A DNA stretch of 64,000 bases, from assembly GCA_030760725.1 (NCBI GenBank), contig JASWHV010000013.1, positions 38,288,699-38,352,698 on the forward strand. Reading direction: 5' to 3'. The notes below the pieces were generated by a model. The model made no database searches. It was not told the DNA's origin and saw only the letters and a list, made by a program, of their open reading frames with translations. Positions 58,595-64,000 of the stretch are shown here, one piece after another; position 1 is the stretch's first letter; each line of letters begins with the position of its first letter. A program made the translations under genes and the position numbers. Origin of the DNA: Neostapfia colusana. Lineage: Eukaryota > Streptophyta > Magnoliopsida > Poales > Poaceae.

Positions 58595-61500
58595 ATGGTG
58601 AGCTTCCAAAGAGGGGGTTCATCAAGTTGGATTAAACTAACTTGTGTTTGGTCTGGTAATGGTGTAGCTTGTGCAAAGTTATTACATTATCTGCTTACGA
58701 GATATTTCGCATGTTTTGTTGTCATAATGTTTTTCCGCCCAGTTCTATCGGACTGCATGCAAAATGTTGCGGGACTGATGGTTAATGTCGTATGGTTGCA
58801 GATGGTTCGTACTAGGACCACGCACGAGGTTGGTGGCTCTAGCCAAGGTGGAGGCGATGACTCCCAGCCACCGGCCTACGACAGCACCCCGCAGCAGCAG
58901 CCACCACCGCCGCCTCCGCTTACTCTAGCGGATGTGATAGCAGCATTGGTGGGAGGTCGTGAGGAGCAGACCGACCTGCTCCGCACGATCGTGCAGAATA
59001 CGTCCCAGGCGGGAGGACGTCAAGAGCGAGGGCCTCGTGAGCCCCGCGAAGTGTCGTACTCGGATTTCATGAGTACGCACCCTCCAGTGTTCACCGAAGC
59101 TGAAGAACCACTGGAGGCGGACAACTGGCTGCGGACTATCGAGTCCAAGTTCGGGCTGCTCCAGTGTACGGAGCGGCAGAAGACGCTGTTCGCAGCACAG
59201 CAGCTCCACGGTGCCGCTGGTGCGTGGTGGGCGAATTATGTCGCCTCACGTCCGGCTGGCCATGCCGTGGAATGGCAAGAGTTCCGGGAGGCGTTCCGCG
59301 CCTATCACATTCCTCCCGGAATAATGAAGAGAAAGTTCCAAGAATTTTTGGAACTGAAGCAGGGCGGGAGGAGTGCCCACGACTACTCCCGTGCCTTCAA
59401 CCATCTGGCGCAGTATGCGTCAGACTACATCTCCACGGAGGAGAAGAAGAGGGAGCACTTCTATCGGGGGTTACATCCCGAAATGAAGACCCACCTCGTA
59501 CAATGGAACCGCGGCACATTCAACGATCTAGTCAATGCCGCCATCATGCAAGAGGACGCTCAGCGGGAGTTAGCAGCTGAGCAGAGGAAGCGTAGCGCTC
59601 CACCTAGCAGCGGTGGGAGTGGCGCTCCCCAGAAGTACCGTATGGTGTATCGGACACCATCCGGGCAGCAGTGGCAACCACCGGCGCGACCGCAACGGTT
59701 CGGGGGACGTCCCTTTCAGGCACCTCCGTTCCGTCCGCCGATGCCACCACCAAGACAGCAGCAGCAGCAGACGGTACCCCGGGCGTTTCCACCGCCACAA
59801 CGCGCCCCAGGTTTCCGTCCACCGATCAGCGGGGGACCGCCCCGTTTCACCTGCTTCACGTGTGGCCAAGCGGGCCACTTTGCGAAGGACTGTCCCCAGG
59901 GGCAGCAGAGCAGCGGGCAAGCCCAGCTCCAGGGCGGTGCTCGAGGCCGACCTCCGGTGAAGAAGGTTGGTCAGCGGACTGGAGGCGTCCGCAACCTCGA
60001 CAATGAGGACGCCCCAGAGGGAGACAACGTGCTGGCGGGTACGTTTACTCTCAACCATCAAGCCATAGTCATATTATTTGATTCGGGTGCAACCCACAGC
60101 TTTATAAGTGCATCCTATGTGGCTAAACATCAATTGCAAGTCTTCCCAACCGACTGCACTTATATGATATGCTCACCGGGGGGGAAGATTTCAGCTAATA
60201 TGATGATTCCAAAGGCACCTCTGTGCTTAGGTGGGAAACTATATCCTACCACCTTGATAATCCTTATGGGACAAAAGATTGATGCAATCTTAGGGATGTC
60301 ATGGCTGCAATACCATGGCGCTGTCCTAGAGACTCGGACACGGACGGTCCACTTAAATTCTCCATTCCACCGTCCGCATTCCATGATGTTAGACACGCCA
60401 GTCCGGGAAGTTTTAGCAATTAATAATGCTGAAGTTCTCAAGTTAGAAGACATCCCCGTAGTCCGGGAGTATCCTGATGTGTTCCCGGATGATCTTCCGG
60501 GCATGCCACCTGAGCGGGATGTCGAGTTCAAGATTGAACTTGCACCCGGGACTACGCCCATATCACGGAGACCATACAAGATGGCTCCAAATGAGCTGGC
60601 GGAACTGAAAGAACAGCTCAATGATCTGTTGAGCAAGGGTTTCATTAGGCCGAGTTCCTCGCCTTGGGGATGCTCGGCGCTATTCGTGAAGAAGAAGGAT
60701 GAGACCCTGAGGCTGTGTGTGGATTACCGGCCGCTCAACGCCGTCACCATCAAGAATAAGTACCCACTGCCCCGTATTGACATCTTGTTTGATCAACTTG
60801 TGGGGGCAAGTGTATTCTCAAAGATGGACCTTCGCTCTGGATATCACCAAATCAAGATCCGGGCGGAGGATATCCCGAAGACGGCGTTCTCGACGAGATA
60901 CGGCTTATACGAATATCTCGTCATGTCCTTTGGTCTCACAAATGCTCCAGCCCATTTCATGTATCTCATGAACTCGGTGTTCATGCCGGAGCTGGACAAG
61001 TTCGTGGTAGTGTTCATCGACGATATCTTGGTTTACTCCAAGACAGAAGCCGAACATGCCGAACACTTACGGATCGTTCTTCAGCGATTGCGAGACCACA
61101 AGCTCTACGCCAAGTTCAGCAAATGCGAATTTTGGATCAGCCAAGTGCCATTCTTGGGACATATCATCTCAGCTGAAGGCATTGCGGTTGACCCAAGTAA
61201 AATAGAGCAAGTGTTGAAATGGAAAGCTCCCACTTCAGTTCATGAAGTCAGAAGCTTCCTCGGGTTAGCGGGATACTACCGGAGATTCATTCCAAGTTTC
61301 TCCAAGCTCGCAAAGCCGATGACAGAGTTGCTGAAGAAAGGGACAAAATATGTTTGGAACACGGCGTGTGAAGGAGCGTTCCGAACATTGGTGAAGCATC
61401 TCACCACAGCCCCGGTGTTAGCTCAGCCGGATACAACAAAGCCCTTCGACGTGTATTGTGACGCGTCCGGTATTGGGCTGGGCTGCGTGTTGATGCAGGA

Positions 61501-63334
61501 AGGACGTGTGGTCGCTTATGGCTCACGCCAACTTCGGAACCATGAGCAGCACTACCCGACTCACGATCTTGAACTTGCTGCCGTGGTGTTGGCGCTGAAA
61601 ATGTGGAGGCACTATCTCCTGGGGAACTTGGTGCATCTCTACACCGACCACAAGAGCTTGAAATACATTTTCACCCAGAAGGAGCTGAACATGAGGCAGA
61701 GGAGGTGGTTAGAACTGATCAAAGATTATGAGATTGAGATCCATTACCACCCCGGCAAGGCGAATGTGGTTGCCGACGCGCTGAGTCGGAAATCGCATGT
61801 CCATCACCTCACCATTACACCGGTGGAGGAGGAAGAGCCAAGTCTATACTTGGTTCCTTATGGATCGCTGTACAACCTTGCCCTCATCCCTACTATTAGG
61901 GAGGACATCATTGCAGCTCAGAAAACGGATAAAGGCATGGCACATCTCCGGAGACGGATAGACATTGGAGAAATTAAATGTTTCCGGAAAGATGGGGAGG
62001 GGACGCTGTGGTTCAATGACCGCATAGTCGTACCCCGGGATATGGAGTTGAGGAAAAAGATCCTCGATGAAGCTCACTTGTCTAAATACTCCATTCATCC
62101 GGGCAGCAACAAAATGTACCAAGATTTGAAAAAGAAATTTTGGTGGACGCGGATGAAGCGGGAGGTAGCTAAGTACGTATCCGAGTGCGATACGTGTAGA
62201 CGAGTGAAAGCTGACCATATGAAGAAATCAGGGCTGCTGCAACCCCTGAAGATCCCGGCATGGAAATGGGAAGATGTGAGCATGGATTTCATTGTGGGAT
62301 TACCCCTAACAGCCAACAAGCATGATTCCATATGGGTAATCGTTGATCGGTTAACCAAGACGGCTCACTTCATTCCGGTGAATACACGTTACAAGGCCGG
62401 CAAATATGCGGAGCTATACATAGCGAAGATTCTATGCCTATACGGGGTACCCAAGACCATTGTCTCAGATCGAGGTGCATTATTTGTATCTCGCTTTTGG
62501 GAGCAGCTACACGCTGCATTGGGTACTAAGTTGATCAGGAGCTCCGCCTATCACCCTCAGACCGATGGTCAGACAGAAAGGGTGAATCAAGTCCTGGAAG
62601 ACATGTTGAGAGCATGTGCCATCCACCATGGTAGGAACTGGGATGATCACCTACCATTGGCGGAATTCTCGTACAACAACGGTTATCAGGCAAGTATCAA
62701 GATGGCACCTTACGAAGCTCTCTACGGTCGTAAATGCCGCACCCCATTAAATTGGTGCGAGTCCGGTGAAAGGGTCACATTCGGAGTCGATGTGGTGAAC
62801 GACGCCGAAGAGCGCGTTCGGACAATTCGAGCCAATTTGAAGGCCGCTCAATCCCGACAGAAGAGCTACGCTGATAAGAGGCGTAGGCCGTTGCACTTTG
62901 ACGTTGGGGAACACGTGTACCTCCGCGTGTCTCCAATGAAGGGCGTGCACCGATTCGGTGTGAAGGGGAAGCTCGCTCCCCGTTTCATTGGACCCTACGC
63001 TATCACCGAGAAGTGTGGACCAGCAGCGTATCGATTGGAGCTACCGGCATCTCTGGCTGGTGTCCATGATATTTTCCATGTTTCGCAACTGCGGAAATGC
63101 TTGAAGCATACAACTGCTGTTCCTACCGAAGACATCGGCGAGCTGAAGCCGGATCTAACATATAATGAATATCCGGTGGGAATTCTTGATGAGAAAGCCA
63201 GAACCACACGCAGCAAAACGTTGTGGTTCTACAAAATACTCTGGAGCAACCACACCGCCGAAGAAGCGACGTGGGAGAGCGAGGAGTTCCTTCGCTCAAA
63301 TTACCCGGAGTTCATGACTTCTCAACACGGGTAA
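58595..63334 (+). CDS. gag-pol: D gag-pol polyprotein, intact Tekay chromovirus
   Basis: A single 1579-codon frame. The likely gag start is the internal ATG at 58802 (residue 70), where T1 and T2 gag also begin; the preceding 69 codons are hydrophobic leader sequence that happens to be open. Domains in residues of the long frame: gag core about 195-290; CCHC knuckle 420-433 (CFTCGQAGHFAKDC); protease Asp 496 (DSGATHSF); RT with D745, D809 and D810 (FIDDILVYS); RNase H with D956; integrase HHCC about 1159-1207, then D1231, D1292 and E1328, a D,D(35)E triad; GPY/F module near 1463; chromodomain about 1530-1576 (LWFYKILWSNHTAEEATWES). Family knowledge: chromodomains of this lineage direct integration to heterochromatin marked by H3K9 methylation. 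All catalytic residues I could place are present. Confidence 0.95.
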   Translation: MVSFQRGGSSSWIKLTCVWSGNGVACAKLLHYLLTRYFACFVVIMFFRPVLSDCMQNVAGLMVNVVWLQMVRTRTTHEVGGSSQGGGDDSQPPAYDSTPQQQPPPPPPLTLADVIAALVGGREEQTDLLRTIVQNTSQAGGRQERGPREPREVSYSDFMSTHPPVFTEAEEPLEADNWLRTIESKFGLLQCTERQKTLFAAQQLHGAAGAWWANYVASRPAGHAVEWQEFREAFRAYHIPPGIMKRKFQEFLELKQGGRSAHDYSRAFNHLAQYASDYISTEEKKREHFYRGLHPEMKTHLVQWNRGTFNDLVNAAIMQEDAQRELAAEQRKRSAPPSSGGSGAPQKYRMVYRTPSGQQWQPPARPQRFGGRPFQAPPFRPPMPPPRQQQQQTVPRAFPPPQRAPGFRPPISGGPPRFTCFTCGQAGHFAKDCPQGQQSSGQAQLQGGARGRPPVKKVGQRTGGVRNLDNEDAPEGDNVLAGTFTLNHQAIVILFDSGATHSFISASYVAKHQLQVFPTDCTYMICSPGGKISANMMIPKAPLCLGGKLYPTTLIILMGQKIDAILGMSWLQYHGAVLETRTRTVHLNSPFHRPHSMMLDTPVREVLAINNAEVLKLEDIPVVREYPDVFPDDLPGMPPERDVEFKIELAPGTTPISRRPYKMAPNELAELKEQLNDLLSKGFIRPSSSPWGCSALFVKKKDETLRLCVDYRPLNAVTIKNKYPLPRIDILFDQLVGASVFSKMDLRSGYHQIKIRAEDIPKTAFSTRYGLYEYLVMSFGLTNAPAHFMYLMNSVFMPELDKFVVVFIDDILVYSKTEAEHAEHLRIVLQRLRDHKLYAKFSKCEFWISQVPFLGHIISAEGIAVDPSKIEQVLKWKAPTSVHEVRSFLGLAGYYRRFIPSFSKLAKPMTELLKKGTKYVWNTACEGAFRTLVKHLTTAPVLAQPDTTKPFDVYCDASGIGLGCVLMQEGRVVAYGSRQLRNHEQHYPTHDLELAAVVLALKMWRHYLLGNLVHLYTDHKSLKYIFTQKELNMRQRRWLELIKDYEIEIHYHPGKANVVADALSRKSHVHHLTITPVEEEEPSLYLVPYGSLYNLALIPTIREDIIAAQKTDKGMAHLRRRIDIGEIKCFRKDGEGTLWFNDRIVVPRDMELRKKILDEAHLSKYSIHPGSNKMYQDLKKKFWWTRMKREVAKYVSECDTCRRVKADHMKKSGLLQPLKIPAWKWEDVSMDFIVGLPLTANKHDSIWVIVDRLTKTAHFIPVNTRYKAGKYAELYIAKILCLYGVPKTIVSDRGALFVSRFWEQLHAALGTKLIRSSAYHPQTDGQTERVNQVLEDMLRACAIHHGRNWDDHLPLAEFSYNNGYQASIKMAPYEALYGRKCRTPLNWCESGERVTFGVDVVNDAEERVRTIRANLKAAQSRQKSYADKRRRPLHFDVGEHVYLRVSPMKGVHRFGVKGKLAPRFIGPYAITEKCGPAAYRLELPASLAGVHDIFHVSQLRKCLKHTTAVPTEDIGELKPDLTYNEYPVGILDEKARTTRSKTLWFYKILWSNHTAEEATWESEEFLRSNYPEFMTSQHG

Positions 63335-63365
63335 GTCCCTATTACATTGCTATCTCTTCTTTTAT

Positions 63366-63382
63366 AATCTCGGGACGAGATT
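63366..63382 (+). other. Inverted repeat next to the polypurine tract, D
   Basis: AATCTCG-GGA-CGAGATT, between the gag-pol stop and the polypurine tract; identical stems in T1 and T2. Confidence 0.6.
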
Positions 63383-63387
63383 CTTTT

Positions 63388-63400
63388 AAGGGGGGAGGGA
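63388..63400 (+). other. Polypurine tract of D
   Basis: AAGGGGGGAGGGA abuts the 3' LTR start at 63401. Confidence 0.9.
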
Positions 63401-64000
63401 TGTAAAAGCCCAAGAAAAGGGACTTGCAAAAACTTTTATGCACCTCACAACACAACAGTTTTGTTGTGTGTAGATTGTGACATATTGTGAAGAGCAAGTG
63501 GCCTCTATCAAAGGAGTGATTAGAAGGGAAAGCCTTCACTTTCACAATGTATGGTTTCTACACTTAAACATGAGAGGTTGAGCTCACCCCTAGAATTTAA
63601 AAAGTCTTGGGAAGGTTCAGTCCAAAGCTCATGCAAATTCAACACTTTTTGAGGAACTTTTGAGTTATTTCAAAAAGAGGCCAATTTGAGTGTAAATTCA
63701 AATTGCAGCAACTTTCATCATCCAAATTCAAAAGTTAGCTCCATATCTACACTCAGCACATTTTTCTGAGTAAACCCACCAATTTCCAGCCCCATTGGAG
63801 CTCATCTTGTCAAGAGTTAAATTTGCTAGAATTCAAAACTGAATTTGAATTTCAGTTTGAATATGAAGTAAACTTGACCAAACAAAGTTTGAATTTGAGA
63901 ATCCAAATTCAAACAAAGACTTGGGAGCTAAGTCTCACATTAAATTGTGAGTAGCTGGTGGGATAATTAACAAAAACAGAAAAGAAATATTAGGGGAAAA
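63401..64000 (+). repeat. D 3' LTR, first 600 bp (truncated by window end)
   Basis: Matches 52963-53562 base for base except two substitutions. It continues beyond the window. Confidence 0.95.

Larger units (their letters stand above)
52963..64000 (+). mobile_element. Element D: young, intact-looking Tekay chromovirus (3' LTR truncated by window end)
   Basis: 5' LTR 52963-56953, primer site, leader, single gag-pol frame, polypurine tract, 3' LTR from 63401. The 600 bp of 3' LTR in view match the 5' LTR with two substitutions (near 53218 and 53417) and no indels. At the often used grass LTR rate of 1.3e-8 per site per year that is about 0.1 Myr, with a large error. It is the innermost element of the C/D stack and the only one with an uninterrupted polyprotein. 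Confidence 0.95.

Noticed and set aside
58595..58801. N-terminal 69-codon extension of D gag-pol as part of the protein
   Set aside because: It is hydrophobic leader sequence and diverges between D and T2. The ATG at 58802 is shared by all copies.
1..64000. Host genes, tRNA or rRNA genes, CRISPR arrays or bacterial features
   Set aside because: Nothing outside retroelement sequence could be recognised. The tRNA-like strings are primer binding sites.

Overview
This window is a nest of plant LTR retrotransposons with no recognisable host gene. The protein families point to a grass (Poaceae): Ty3/gypsy chromoviruses of Tekay type with unusually long LTRs (3.4-4.1 kb) and tRNA-Met primer sites, plus a Retand/Tat-type element carrying an antisense ORF of the 'putative gypsy type transposon' family. 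I cannot name the species.

Nesting, oldest to youngest. (E) A plus-strand Tekay-like 5' LTR fills 1-1391 and ends at its primer site. (R) A plus-strand Retand-like element with gag and an antisense ORF but no pol is inserted just after that primer site; its two visible pieces are about 1404-4546 and 33274-38211. (T1) A minus-strand Tekay element, 4547-33268, sits in R with a GGGTC target duplication. (T2) A second minus-strand Tekay element, 13970-28566, sits in the leader of T1 with a CCAAC duplication. (A) A minus-strand Tekay LTR starts at 38212 inside R. It is split by (B), a solo LTR at 38231-42272 with an ATCCG duplication, and cut at 44848 by (C), a plus-strand gypsy element with 3.4 kb LTRs. 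(D) A young plus-strand Tekay element lies inside the integrase of C: 5' LTR 52963-56953, one uninterrupted gag-pol frame 58595-63334, and a 3' LTR from 63401 that runs off the window.

Only D is intact. Its frame keeps the CCHC knuckle, protease DSG, RT and RNase H aspartates, integrase HHCC and D,D(35)E, and a C-terminal chromodomain. Its two LTRs differ at 2 of the 600 positions that can be compared. T1, T2 and C carry stops and frameshifts.

Two observations go beyond routine annotation. First, C has an extra ORF between its 5' LTR and gag whose N-terminus matches the histone H3 tail in exact register (T6 to G13 identical, K9 at position 9 after Met removal). In a chromodomain lineage this suggests an H3K9 mimic. 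Second, the Tekay-type LTRs T1, T2, A, B and D, and in looser form C, share what looks like a spliced module: a phase-1 exon of 69-81 nt, a donor of GC type (AAG|GCAAG), an intron of about 1.0-1.1 kb, and a phase-1 acidic terminal exon with a stop. Indels in it are multiples of three between the diverged LTRs of D, T1/T2 and B. This looks like a small LTR-encoded protein, but the upstream exon and start codon were not found, and copy A is broken.
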